Of a DNA stretch of 64,000 nt, positions 33,917 to 46,500 are shown one piece after another. Positions within the stretch are counted from its first letter, which is position 1. Each line of letters starts with the position of its first letter. The DNA lies in NCBI RefSeq assembly GCF_007004655.1, contig NZ_ML660094.1, positions 186,001-250,000 on the forward strand, written 5' to 3'. The notes under the pieces are model-generated. The model saw nothing but the letters and a program-made list of their open reading frames with translations. It made no database searches and had not been told where the DNA came from. The translations under genes were made by a program, and so were the position numbers. This stretch comes from Exilibacterium tricleocarpae (GTDB lineage: Bacteria > Pseudomonadota > Gammaproteobacteria > Pseudomonadales > Cellvibrionaceae).

Positions 33917-35261
33917 GTCGATGTTCAAGTTCTTCTTGAATAGTTTGCAACTGGGCCCCCGTCAGCGAGTAGAAACGCGTGACGATCACAGCCAGCAGCG
34001 CGAACGCGCCGGGCACTGCTGTCTGCAACAGTGCGATGCCGTGCTGCGACGCCCCGCTCTGGGCTTCATTGGCGACATAGCCGATCGCCGCCAACACCCA
34101 AAGCATGCCCGCGGACCCGAAAGAGCCCCCCAGCTTTTGGGAAAATGTCGCGGCGGAGAATGTCATCGCGGTAGCGCGACGCCCGTTCTTCCATTCGTTA
34201 TAGTCCGCCGTATCGGCGTACATCGACCAGGTCAGCGGCGATTTCGGACCCAGTGCCAGGCTGATCAGGATATTCAGCGTGAACATGGCCCAGATCATGT
34301 CCTTGGGAACAAAATAGAAGCTGATCGACAACACGCCGACGATGCCCATCAACAGCATCAAAAGCTTCGATTTATCCATAAAACGCGTCATCACCGGCGC
34401 CAGCAGGGCGCCGGCAGCATAGGCGACCATTTGCCAGAACAGGTAGTTGGGCAGCAGATCGGGACGCTCGACGTAGTACTTGAAATAGTAATAGGCAGAG
34501 CCGGCGCGCATAGTGATGGTCATCATAATAACCATTGCCAGCACGAACAGGATCAGCCACGGCCGGTTGCGCAGCAGGTCACCAATATCCGCCAGCGGCT
34601 TAGTTTTCTGCATCGGCGGTGGTGCGATACGCTCTTTGGTGGTCGCAAATGTGATGCAGAAGATTATCGCGGCGATAGCGCCGTACAGGAGCATGGTCAG
34701 TTGCCAGCCGAGAACGTCATCGCCGCCGCCAAAGTGTTCGACCAGCGGTAACGTAAACTTGTTGACCAGGGCGCCGCCGGTGAAAGCAAAAAAGAATCGC
34801 GCGCTGATCAGGGTCGTGCGCTCCTGGCTACTTGCCGTCATCACCCCCGACAGCGCTGAATAGGGTGTGTTGAGCACTGTGTACAACACCATCATTGCCG
34901 TGTAAGTGACGTAAGCCCAGATCAGCTTGCCGCCCGCCGGCAGGTCCGGCGTGGTAAATGTCAATACGGCTGCCGCGGCCATGGGCACACCGGCAAACAG
35001 CAGGTAGGGCCGAAACTTGCCGAAGCGTGTGTTGGTCCGATCGGCGATGCCGCCCATGAGCGGGTCGGTAAACGCGTCGACAATCTTGGTGGTAAACAAC
35101 ATAGTGCCGGCTGCTGCCGCAGAGATGCCGAAAACATCCGTATAGAACGCGGCGAGAAATGAGGCTATGGTTGTCCAGTACAGATTGAAACCCAAGTCGC
35201 CGGCACCAAAGCCAAGCCTCTCGCGCCACTGCAGCCGGACCTGGCGACTGCCGGCGCTCAC
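33900..35261 (-). CDS. GPH-family (MelB-like) sugar:cation symporter
   Basis: 453 residues with about twelve transmembrane helices. The start LGFGAGDLGFNLYWTTIASFL and the loop GIADRTNTRFGKFRPYLL are the hallmark motifs of the glycoside-pentoside-hexuronide family (MFS_2). Others: NTPYSALSGVMT and LGPKSPLTWSMYADTADYNEWKNGRRATAM near the middle. It is the first gene of the minus-strand operon with GH94 phosphorylase, gluconokinase and CBM9-like protein, so it probably imports the disaccharide acid intact for intracellular phosphorolysis. Confidence 0.92.
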   Translation of the reverse strand: MSAGSRQVRLQWRERLGFGAGDLGFNLYWTTIASFLAAFYTDVFGISAAAAGTMLFTTKIVDAFTDPLMGGIADRTNTRFGKFRPYLLFAGVPMAAAAVLTFTTPDLPAGGKLIWAYVTYTAMMVLYTVLNTPYSALSGVMTASSQERTTLISARFFFAFTGGALVNKFTLPLVEHFGGGDDVLGWQLTMLLYGAIAAIIFCITFATTKERIAPPPMQKTKPLADIGDLLRNRPWLILFVLAMVIMMTITMRAGSAYYYFKYYVERPDLLPNYLFWQMVAYAAGALLAPVMTRFMDKSKLLMLLMGIVGVLSISFYFVPKDMIWAMFTLNILISLALGPKSPLTWSMYADTADYNEWKNGRRATAMTFSAATFSQKLGGSFGSAGMLWVLAAIGYVANEAQSGASQHGIALLQTAVPGAFALLAVIVTRFYSLTGAQLQTIQEELEHRHEETA

Positions 35262-38114
<2,853 letters not shown>

Positions 38115-38179
38115 CGACAATGACTTCGACGGCTTCTAAAGTGCATTCTGACAGGGTAATCACACTATTGAGGTAAACC

Positions 38180-39049
38180 TTGCGTAAATCAGCACTCTTT
38201 ATCGCTATCTGTCTTATCGGCGGGACTATCGCCACCATTGTAGTTGCCGAGATAATCGCTGCTCCGCAACAGCGGATTGTCGGCCCTCCACCCGACAATC
38301 TGCCGGCCGAGTCCGTGTTTATTGAGCGGGAACAAGCATCACCTGTTGCCGGGTGGTTTATCGCCGGTCGTCCAAACCATCCCGGTATTTTGCTCTTGCA
38401 CGGTATTCGCGCAGACCGCCGCAGTATGCTTGGCCGGGCCTATTTTCTGTATGAGGCTGGCTACTCGGTATTGTTAATTGACATGCAGGCACACGGCGAG
38501 ACACCGGGCAGCTATATAACCTTCGGCTATCGCGAGTCCTATGACGTCCACGCCGCGCTAAGGTATTTGCGGGCGCGCCTGCCCGATCAGCCGCTGGGCA
38601 TTGTTGGCGTATCGTTAGGGGGCGCGGCTGTATTACTTGGTGAAAAACCGGTCAACGCGGATGCGCTGGTGCTTGAGGCGGTCTATAGCGCTTTGGATCA
38701 GGCCGTTCAGAATCGGCTTACAATCCGGCTGGGAGAGGTTGGCCGCTTATTGGCACCACTACTTCTCTGGCAGGTCGAGCCCCGACTGGGAATTGCTGTT
38801 GAATCACTATCACCCGTTTCATCCATATCGGCATTAACAGCCCCGATAATGATTGTCGCGGGAACTGAGGATAAACGTACCCGACCTGACGAAACTGAAA
38901 AACTTTTTTCTCTGGCGCCCGAGCCTAAACAACTTTACTGGGTACAAGGCGCCCGACATGAAGATTTGCACCAGTACCAACCGCAAGAGTACGAGCACAA
39001 GGTTCTGGCTTTCTTTGATAAATATTTACGACCAACTGTCGACGAATAA
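38180..39049 (+). CDS. Membrane-anchored or secreted alpha/beta hydrolase
   Basis: 289 residues from a TTG at 38180 with GAGG at 38170-38173; the protein begins MRKSALFIAICLIGGTIATIVVAEIIAA, a signal anchor. The hydrolase fold is complete: GILLLHGIRADRRSM, nucleophile serine in GIVGVSLGGAAV, aspartate in VAGTEDKRTRP and histidine in GARHEDLHQY. Resembles YqkD/BEM46-type hydrolases that sit at the membrane. Substrate unknown. It is 65 bases after katG on the same strand, possibly read through from it. Confidence 0.85.
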   Translation: MRKSALFIAICLIGGTIATIVVAEIIAAPQQRIVGPPPDNLPAESVFIEREQASPVAGWFIAGRPNHPGILLLHGIRADRRSMLGRAYFLYEAGYSVLLIDMQAHGETPGSYITFGYRESYDVHAALRYLRARLPDQPLGIVGVSLGGAAVLLGEKPVNADALVLEAVYSALDQAVQNRLTIRLGEVGRLLAPLLLWQVEPRLGIAVESLSPVSSISALTAPIMIVAGTEDKRTRPDETEKLFSLAPEPKQLYWVQGARHEDLHQYQPQEYEHKVLAFFDKYLRPTVDE

Positions 39050-39116
39050 CACGCCAACCTATCTTTATTCGTTGTCAACTGTTGGTAGAGAAAGCAACCT
39101 GACACAGGCAAACCGA

Positions 39117-39524
39117 CTATTGCAGATCCGCATCCTGTGAAATTTGTAGTGCAGAAGAGAAACTCACATAATATTTAAACTCAAGCAGATTACCCGCCGG
39201 GTCTTTAACGATATATTTACCTGACTCTAAATCGGTGCCATCACCTTTAACGGTTGGCGGCAGTTGGAAGCCGACTCCCCCGGCAGTGAGCTTCTGTGCA
39301 ATAGACTGCCAGTGTGTTTTTTCAAGGATTGGACCAAAATGGTCAATTGGCCTCGCCGCCATACCCGGTCGCTCCTGGTGCAGGGTGAGTTGATGGCCAA
39401 AGAAAACAATATCAATCCATGTTCCGGCATCACGCCCCACTTTACAACCGAGCAGGTTTACATAAAATTCTCTCGACTGCTCCAGGTCGGGAACCACAAA
39501 GGATAAATGAAACGGTTTTATCAC
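39117..39524 (-). CDS. VOC-family protein (glyoxalase/dioxygenase fold)
   Basis: 135 residues. One vicinal-oxygen-chelate module pair: FHLSFVVPDLEQSREFYVNLLGC at the start and KYIVKDPAGNLLEFKYY at the end, with possible metal ligands H6, the histidine in PIDHFG and the glutamate in LLEFK. Family members include glyoxalase I, fosfomycin resistance proteins and extradiol dioxygenases; the length and sequence do not decide between them. It lies convergent with the preceding hydrolase gene. Confidence 0.88.
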   Translation of the reverse strand: MIKPFHLSFVVPDLEQSREFYVNLLGCKVGRDAGTWIDIVFFGHQLTLHQERPGMAARPIDHFGPILEKTHWQSIAQKLTAGGVGFQLPPTVKGDGTDLESGKYIVKDPAGNLLEFKYYVSFSSALQISQDADLQ

Positions 39525-39615
39525 GATTTCTCCATTCTCGGCAGTGCCGGCGCTTTGCCCATGGTAAAACAGCGGAACAAAGCGGTACTTTCTTTTCGCC
39601 CCCTTGCTTCACCGA

Positions 39616-40074
39616 CTATTTTTTGCTCGAGTGTCGATTTATATCATGGTACTGCCACAACACATTGATAACCTTCCATTCACTGTCCTTATTCTTATAG
39701 AGATGCATATAATCAATCCAGTCATCAACCGTCAGCTTTACTGAGGCGGTGCGCTTGTCAATATCCAGTATACTAATTTCAACCCTTGGATTTTTCGGAA
39801 ATTTGGTACCGTCTTTATTGTAACTTCCGGCAAGTTTAACCATATCGCCGTAGTTAGTCTCCAAGATGAACTCACTCCCCTCTTTATCCAACCAATAAGT
39901 TCTCTTGACCAGTTTTTTATCCAATCCCCGCACTATCAATTCCGGCTTCACTTTATGCTGGGCTTCAATATAGTCGAGCACCGCTCTCTCGATAAACTCG
40001 ACATCCCGTGAACCGTCGGCAACAACCACAGGAGAATTAACAACACTAAAAACCAGCAGCAAAATACGAAACAT
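39616..40074 (-). CDS. Secreted NTF2-like protein (lumazine-binding-like, PF12893 type)
   Basis: 152 residues with a short signal peptide (MFRILLLVFSVVNSPVVVA). The mature part DVEFIERAVLDYIEAQHK, ELIVRGLDKKLVKR and a C-terminal sheet ending DWIDYMHLYKNKDSEWKVINVLW has the cone-shaped NTF2/SnoaL pattern of the Lumazine_bd_2 family. Members bind small molecules or act as isomerase-like enzymes, but function cannot be assigned. It lies about 90 bases downstream of the VOC gene's upstream end and 100 bases from ridA on the same strand; these three may form a loose operon. Confidence 0.78.
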   Translation of the reverse strand: MFRILLLVFSVVNSPVVVADGSRDVEFIERAVLDYIEAQHKVKPELIVRGLDKKLVKRTYWLDKEGSEFILETNYGDMVKLAGSYNKDGTKFPKNPRVEISILDIDKRTASVKLTVDDWIDYMHLYKNKDSEWKVINVLWQYHDINRHSSKK

Positions 40075-40174
40075 AAATCACCCTGTCTCAATTAACGTCG
40101 TCACCGGGAACTGGGGCAAGCCCAATTTGGCGGACGCCTGGCAAGTGACCGGCAAACACCGGGATTCATTATTT

Positions 40175-40555
40175 CTATTCGAGCACACAATCCATCTCCG
40201 TCTCCACCAGCCACGTCGGTTCAATAAAGCGACTCACCTCAACAAACGTACAGGCCGGCCTGATTTCAGCAAACAGCTCTCCATGGGCTTTTGCCGCCTC
40301 AGCCCAACGCGATATATCGGTCAGCATAATACGGGTTCGAATAATGTCTTTTGATTGACCACCCGCTTGTTCAATAGCTCGAATGGATAGTGCCAAACAA
40401 TGCCTGGTTTGGCCATAGACGTCATCAATATATACCGTTTCGCCATTCTCAATGGGAGCCGTACCGGCGACAGATATTATATTCCCCACTCTGCATGCTC
40501 TCGAAAATCCGATCGATTCTTCCAGAGGGGAACCTGAGCTTACCCGCGTTCTCAT
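40175..40555 (-). CDS. RidA/YjgF-family protein
   Basis: 126 residues. RidA proteins deaminate reactive enamine/imine intermediates. The signature arginine and following strand are in EIRPACTFVEVSRFIEPTWLVETEMDCV, and the earlier SRACRVGNIISVAGTAP and EQAGGQSKDIIRTRIMLTD fit the trimeric RidA fold. The start codon at 40555 stands three bases after a tandem array of 12-base units each holding AGAGGA, so translation initiation is set up unusually (see the repeat at 40559-40654). Confidence 0.9.
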   Translation of the reverse strand: MRTRVSSGSPLEESIGFSRACRVGNIISVAGTAPIENGETVYIDDVYGQTRHCLALSIRAIEQAGGQSKDIIRTRIMLTDISRWAEAAKAHGELFAEIRPACTFVEVSRFIEPTWLVETEMDCVLE

Positions 40556-40558
40556 TGG

Positions 40559-40654
40559 ATTCCTCTGCTTATTCCTCTGCTTATTCCTCTGCTTATTCCT
40601 CTGCTTATTCCTCTGCTTATTCCTCTACTTATTCCTCTACTTATTCCTCTACTC
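40559..40654 (-). repeat. Eight tandem 12-bp units with Shine-Dalgarno-like core before ridA
   Basis: On the coding (minus) strand the unit is AAGCAGAGGAAT: five identical copies at 40559-40618, then three variants (AAGTAGAGGAAT, the last ending differently) to 40654, followed by degenerate remains to about 40680. The unit nearest the gene places AGAGGA five bases before the ATG, an ideal ribosome-binding site; the others repeat it every 12 bases upstream. Copy number could change by slippage. Confidence 0.9.
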
Positions 40655-41012
40655 ACTTCCTCACCTGTTCCTCATTTCGCTCGGGCTCCCGCCCGGCAGT
40701 GTAGCGACTTGAGGCGGTGCCATTCCCTTCGAATAGTAACCGGATACGGTAGTCAGATACAATAAGAGCGGTTGGAAAACGACCCACGGCAACCCCGGAC
40801 CAGTGGTTGATGCGTCTGTATTCACTGATAGCCGTTAACCAAAGGTAGGGGCTGCTCGAGGTCAAAGCGGTGCAAGTTCACCACCTTGTCCCAAACCGCC
40901 ACAAAGTCACCTTTCTCACAGCAAGAAAACATGGACAAAAATCAAAATACCATTAAAAATACTGCTGCTACAGCGCCTTAAAGATCCACAACATCACACA
41001 CTGAGGGAATAA
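40655..41012. other. Intergenic region between ridA and the AraC-type gene
   Basis: About 360 bases beyond the tandem array. It holds the divergent promoters for ridA and the AraC-type regulator. No RNA gene or further repeat recognised; short open frames here derive partly from the repeat. Confidence 0.4.
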
Positions 41013-41930
41013 TTGCCGGAACAAAGAGAACGGGAAAAACCCGATACCCGTGTCCGGCATTTTTATCAAGAAACCTATACTCCGGGAAAGACTATGAGGC
41101 CGTTTTTCGTCGACAGCTACGAAGGTATTCAGCAACCACCTGCGAACGCCAGCTACATCATCCGCTCGCATCTTTCCAGAGGCAAGACACAGGTGTGTTC
41201 ACCCAAAATCTCCACCAAAATGCTGCTGTCGGGAGCGGAGGTCTACACGAGCACAGAAAGCCGCTTTTCTATTCGGCAAGGCCAGTTCCTCATCACAGCA
41301 CCCGCTGAGGAACTCGAACTCACGATAGCATCCTCTGCGGTCGGGTGCTGTTTTTATATGGATGTGGATTATGTTCACCGCTTGACAGCAGAAATGATAT
41401 CGGCAGACCTGGAAGGCGGTGATGGCGAAGTCCCGGCTGTCACCACCACCCGGCTACCCCTCAACGGATCGCAACTGGGTCTGTCCATGCTCGCCGTTGC
41501 CAACCATAGACTCGATCCGGACGCCGATGTACTGGCGACATCGCTCGCGGAGACAACGGTCTATCTATCACATCTGCGCGCAAACCTGCCCTGCCGCCGG
41601 CAGAGCACGCAACGCGAGTTGGTTGCACGCCTCGAAGTTGCGCGAACCTTCCTGATCGAGGCGCAGGACAGAGCGGTATCCCTGCGCGAACTTGAAAGCG
41701 CCTGCTGCCTGTCCCGCTTCCATCTCAACCGATCATTTGCCCGTGTTTACGGCACACCGCCGCTAAGGTTTCACCAGAACCTGAGGCTCGATGCCGCGCG
41801 TGAGCGTTTGGGTGCCGGCGAACCACAACGCACCATCGCCGAGGATTTGGGCTTTTCGGCACTATCGTCCTTCTCCAGAGCCTATCGACGTCGCCACCAC
41901 CACGCCCCCTCTGCGGACCAGCCAAAATAA
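41013..41930 (+). CDS. AraC-family transcription regulator
   Basis: 305 residues from a TTG at 41013 preceded by GAGGGA; an ATG at 41094 (MRPFFVDSYEG) with GGGA upstream is an equally good start. The N-terminal part is a cupin-like sensor region (YTSTESRFSIRQGQFLITAP). The C-terminal AraC domain is complete: VARTFLIEAQDRAVSLRELESACCLSRFHLNRSF, then GTPPLRFHQNLRLDAARERL and IAEDLGFSALSSFSRAYRRR. Target genes are not evident; the DUF885 gene downstream and ridA upstream are candidates. Confidence 0.88.
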   Translation: MPEQREREKPDTRVRHFYQETYTPGKTMRPFFVDSYEGIQQPPANASYIIRSHLSRGKTQVCSPKISTKMLLSGAEVYTSTESRFSIRQGQFLITAPAEELELTIASSAVGCCFYMDVDYVHRLTAEMISADLEGGDGEVPAVTTTRLPLNGSQLGLSMLAVANHRLDPDADVLATSLAETTVYLSHLRANLPCRRQSTQRELVARLEVARTFLIEAQDRAVSLRELESACCLSRFHLNRSFARVYGTPPLRFHQNLRLDAARERLGAGEPQRTIAEDLGFSALSSFSRAYRRRHHHAPSADQPK

Positions 41931-42054
41931 GCAATCTCGGTACGCGGCGAACGGCATAGAATTCATTACAGTGTCTGGTGACCGCACTACACACTGTAAA
42001 AATCTATACATCAAACCGAAAACCCGCTGCTTGACCAACGAAAGGACACCGGGC

Positions 42055-43530
42055 GTGAAACCACTATTGCTAATTCTGGCGACAACCGTGCTGACGGCTT
42101 GCGCTGCCACACCACCGCTTATCGCAGACAGCGGCTTTGCCGCCCCGGCACTGGCTCACTGCGCGACGGATTTGCGTTACCTCAACCAGGTCGGCGGCTG
42201 GCAGGCAACCTGGCCTCGCCAATGGCAGGACGTTATTGCAGCCGGGCCCGAAACTGCGGCGCAGGCCGCCGCAACCTGGTCCGCCGTGCCGGCTGCACTG
42301 GCGGCAGCCATCGACAGGCTGCGTCTGGGCCTGCGAACACAGCAAACGGCACCGCGCGCTGTTGTTCTGCGCGTGCAGCAGCAAGTGCAGGCGCTGGCCA
42401 CCGATCTGGCCGCCGCAGATTCAGGCTACCTGTTCCAAAACACCGGGCATGAAAACGCCAGGCGCTGGAACCGACTCGTCAAGTCAGGGATTGCGCCCGC
42501 AGTCGCCGGGTTCGAGCAGTTTCTGCGCGCCGAATACCTGCCTGCGGCCCGCCCGTTTGCGGGTCTCGGCAAGATCGACGGCGGTGCGGGGTGCTTTGCC
42601 GACGCCGTCACCTGGTGGACCACGTTAAGTCTGCCGGCAGATGAGATTGAAGCCGCAGGCCGGCGACTGCTGCGGGACACCCGCGCCGAACTGCTGTTAA
42701 CGGGAAACAACGGCGACACGGTGGACACTATACTCGCGCGGCTGCGCTCGGCGGCTGCTAATGATCACACCACCGCCGACGATTTGACCGCTATTTCAGA
42801 GGCCGCACTGGCCCGGGCTCGGAGCATGGCCCCGTCAGTATTCACAAAGCGGACCCAAAGCAAGATAGTCGTGGTCGCCATGCCGCAACATCTGCAGGCA
42901 TCGGCGCCGGCGGGCTTTTACGGCAGGCCCCGAGACGCGGCACCGGCCCGCTACCTTATCAACCCGTCCCGTCCCAACGAGCGGCGCCTGATGGCGGAGG
43001 TCATCGCTTTCCACGAGGGGATACCGGGTCACCATCTATGGTTTACCTATCCCCGCGAACAATCGTCCACCGGTTACAATGCGGGCATTCTGGAGGGCTG
43101 GGCTATCTATGCGGAATATCTCGCCGACGAGATGGGCCTGTATTCGACACCTTTTGATCGGCAGGGAATGATCGCCAAACACCTGTGGGCCGCCAGCCGC
43201 CTGGTTGTCGAACCGGGCTTACACCTGCGGGGCTGGTCGCGCGAGCAGGCTGTCGAGTTTATGCTGGCAAACACCGCACTGTCCCGCACCGAGATTGAAA
43301 TCGAAGTGGATCGCTATATTGCCATGCCCGGCCAGTCGCTCGCCTATATGCTCGGGGCCGATTTGCTGCTCTGCGAACGCGAACTGGCCCGTAAAGCGTT
43401 GGGTGAACGATTTTCCCTCAAGGCGTTCCACGATATCGTGCTGGAACCCGGCGTGCGCTCCCTGCCGCGCTTGCGCGCCGAGATTCGCACTTGGGTTAAG
43501 GAGACAACGCAGAGCGCCGGGAATTTTTAG
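42055..43530 (+). CDS. DUF885-family lipoprotein, putative metallopeptidase
   Basis: 491 residues from the GTG at 42055, chosen because AAAGGA lies at 42041-42046 and MKPLLLILATTVLTACAATPP is a lipoprotein signal (lipobox LTAC); the open frame itself reaches back into the AraC gene. FHEGIPGHHLWF is the HExxxGHH metal site of DUF885, followed by the second glutamate in EGWAIYAEYLADEMG. The family is related to M32 carboxypeptidases and includes secreted dipeptidase-like enzymes, with few characterised. The 3' end overlaps the convergent RND pump gene by 35 bases. Confidence 0.87.
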   Translation: MKPLLLILATTVLTACAATPPLIADSGFAAPALAHCATDLRYLNQVGGWQATWPRQWQDVIAAGPETAAQAAATWSAVPAALAAAIDRLRLGLRTQQTAPRAVVLRVQQQVQALATDLAAADSGYLFQNTGHENARRWNRLVKSGIAPAVAGFEQFLRAEYLPAARPFAGLGKIDGGAGCFADAVTWWTTLSLPADEIEAAGRRLLRDTRAELLLTGNNGDTVDTILARLRSAAANDHTTADDLTAISEAALARARSMAPSVFTKRTQSKIVVVAMPQHLQASAPAGFYGRPRDAAPARYLINPSRPNERRLMAEVIAFHEGIPGHHLWFTYPREQSSTGYNAGILEGWAIYAEYLADEMGLYSTPFDRQGMIAKHLWAASRLVVEPGLHLRGWSREQAVEFMLANTALSRTEIEIEVDRYIAMPGQSLAYMLGADLLLCERELARKALGERFSLKAFHDIVLEPGVRSLPRLRAEIRTWVKETTQSAGNF

Positions 43531-46500
43531 AAGCCAGCAGCCACCGCCAGCCGCTGCGGATATTTTCCCGCAACTGCAACGCGCAGGGTGTCACGATCAG
43601 GGTCAGCACGGTGGCAAACGTGAGTCCGAAAATAACCACTGTGGCCAGGCTGCGCCACCATTGGGTGGCGGGCGCACCGATGGAGATATGCCGCTCGATC
43701 AGGTCGATATTCATACCCAGCAACATCGGCATCAACCCCAGCGCGGTGGTCACCGTGGTCAAAATCACCGGCCGCAACCGCGCCACGCCGGTGCGCAAAA
43801 TCGCTTCACTGGTCGAGGCGTAACGTTGTTTCAAGCGATCAAAGGTGTCTATCAAAACGATATTGTCATTGACCACCACACCCGCCAACGCAATCATCCC
43901 GGTGCCGGTCACCACAGTGGAAAAGGCCTGGTCCGTCACCAACAGCCCTAGTAAAGCGCCGACAGTCGACAGCACCACAGCGGACAAAATCAAAGCGGCG
44001 TTGTAAAAGTTATTGAACTGCGTGACTAAAATAATCGCCATGATAAACAGCGCAATGGCAAATGCCTGCAATAAAAACCCCTGGGCTTCACGCTGTTCCT
44101 CATCCTCGCCCTTGAAACTCACGGCAATGCGGGAATCGAGGTCGGCATCGCGGGCAACCCAGCGTTTGATATGTTGCATGGTGTCGTCCACCAGCACCCC
44201 GGCCGCCACATCGGCCCGCACCGTCATCACCCGCTCCCCATCGGCGCGGTGTAACGTGCTGACTTTGGGCTGGGGTGTGCGGGTCACAAAGTTACTGACC
44301 GGTACCGCACCCTGCGCCGTTACCACCCGCACCTTATCCAGTTGTTCCACCGTGCGCTGGGCCGGCGGATAGCGCACCAGAATATCCAACTCGTCGTCAC
44401 TGTCGTCGGGCCGGTAGGTGCCCACCTCCAACCCGGTGGTCACCAACTTGGTGGCATCGCCTACCGCGGTGAGATCGAGGTTGAATTTGGCCGCCTGCGC
44501 CCGATCGATACTCAACTCCCATTGGATACCCGGCACCGGCAGGTCGTCCTCGATATCCACCACGCCGGGCAGCGTTTCCAAAAACTGCCTGACCTCGGCA
44601 ACCGCCGCCGGCAGCAACTCGGGCGCGGCGGACGCCAGTTGCACTTGTATGGGTTTGCCGATCGGCGGGCCCGGCTCCTGTTCGCGAATTTGCACCCGCA
44701 CGCCGGGAATAGCGGCTGTCAATGCGCGCACATCGGCGAGGATTTGCGCCGCTTTGCGCCGTTGCTCCCAGTGACCGAACTCCAGGGTTATCTGTCCGAT
44801 CACATCTTCGGCCACGTCGGTACCGGCGCCCACCACGCCGGCGCCGCTGCGGGTGTAAACACCCTTCATTTCGTCACTGAGCGTCAGAATCTGCCTTTCC
44901 ACTTTACCCACCAGGGCGTCCTGCTCGTCCACAGCCAGATTGCCCCGGGCGTGCACCAGCACCGCGGCAAAATCCGGTTCCACCGTGGGAAAATACTCGA
45001 CGCCGCGGCCGTAGTGACCGTAGGCGCTCCACGCCAAAATCAAGATCAGCAGCGCGCCCAGCAGTAATTTACCCGGATGTGCCAGCGCCGCCCGCAGCCC
45101 TTTCAGGTAAAGGCCGGCGAAACCGGTGATCACCTCGAGCCGGCCGTCTTCGGCCGCCGCCAGGGTGCGCATCTGAGCCTGAGAGACGGCGCCGGTCTTG
45201 CCGATAAACGCACCCAGTGTAGGCACAAACAACAATGCCATAAACAGCGAGGCGGTCATCGCCGCCAGCACGGTAATGGGAAAATACCGCATAAATTCAC
45301 CCACCACACCAGGCCAGAACAGCATCGGGAGAAATGCCGCCAGGGTGGTGGCGGTGGCGGCGATAACCGGCCAGGCCATGCGCTTGGCCGCCTCGATATA
45401 GGCCGCGCGGCTATCGCGTCCCTCCGCCATGCGCCGATCGGCGTACTCCACGACGATGATCGCCGCATCCACCAGCACGCCGATAGCGAGGATCAAGGCG
45501 AACAACACCACCATGTTGACGGTCAGATCGAGCAGCGACAACACCAGAATCGCGGTGAGAAACGAACCGGGAATGGAGATACCCACCAATACCGCCGAGC
45601 GCAAACCCAGTACCCCGACGATCACCATCATAACCAGCAACACGGCGGCGAGAACATGGTTCTCCAGGTCTTTGAGCATGTCTTTGACAAACGTCGAGCT
45701 GTCCTGGTGATAGGAAACGCGAATCGGCCCGCGCCACTCGGCGCTGGCGGCATCCACCACTGCGCGCACCCGATCCACCGTATCGATAATATTCTCGCCG
45801 GTGCGTTTCGACACTTCCAGCACCACCGCCGGTTCGCCGTCGAGGCGCGCATAGCCGTCGCGGTCTTTGAAGGTGCGGTACACGCGGGCGATATCGCGAA
45901 AGCGCACCGCCGCATCGCCGCGCACCTGCACCGGCATATTCAGGATATCCTCGAGATTTTCAAACACACCCGGCACTTTTACCGAAAAACGCCCGAGCCC
46001 GGTATCGATATTACCGGCGGCCACCAGCCGGTTGGAGCGGCCCAGCAGCGTCGCCACCTCGCCGCCGTTGAGTCCGTAGCTTTCCACCAGCAGCGGATCG
46101 ATAATGATTTCCACGGTTTCTTCCCGGTCGCCGCCGATATCCACGTTCAACACACTGGGAATCGCTTCAATATCGTCCTGCAGCTCGCGGGCCAGGCGCA
46201 CCAGGGTGCGCTCCGGCACCGGGCCGGACAGGGTTACGGCGAGAATGGGAAACAGGCTGGTGTTGATTTCGTGAACGGTGGGCTTGTCCACCGCCGGCGG
46301 TAAATCCGGCTCCACTTTATCCACCGCCTCGCGCACATCCTCGAGCGCCTGGTCGGCGTCGAAGCCGGCGTCAAACTCCAGCACCACATGGCCGCCGCCC
46401 TCGTAAGCGGCCGCGGTCATTTCCTTTACGCCCTCGACCCGCTGTAATTCTTCTTCCATCGGGCGCACCAGCAGGCGCTCGGCATCCTCCGGGGAAATAC

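Noticed and set aside
40559-40654. Possible CRISPR array
   Set aside because: The units are directly joined 12-mers without spacers; no cas genes are near. The same applies to 58817-58876 and 62725-62767.
40390-40712. Plus-strand frames with SSAYSSAYSS or CLFLCLFL repeats
   Set aside because: They are the antisense translation of the 12-bp array upstream of ridA, not a real repeat protein.
44342-46303. Long plus-strand frames opposite the RND pump (241 and 408 codons)
   Set aside because: Antisense shadows of the RND gene; histidine- and glutamine-rich translation typical of the complementary strand of a GC-rich gene.
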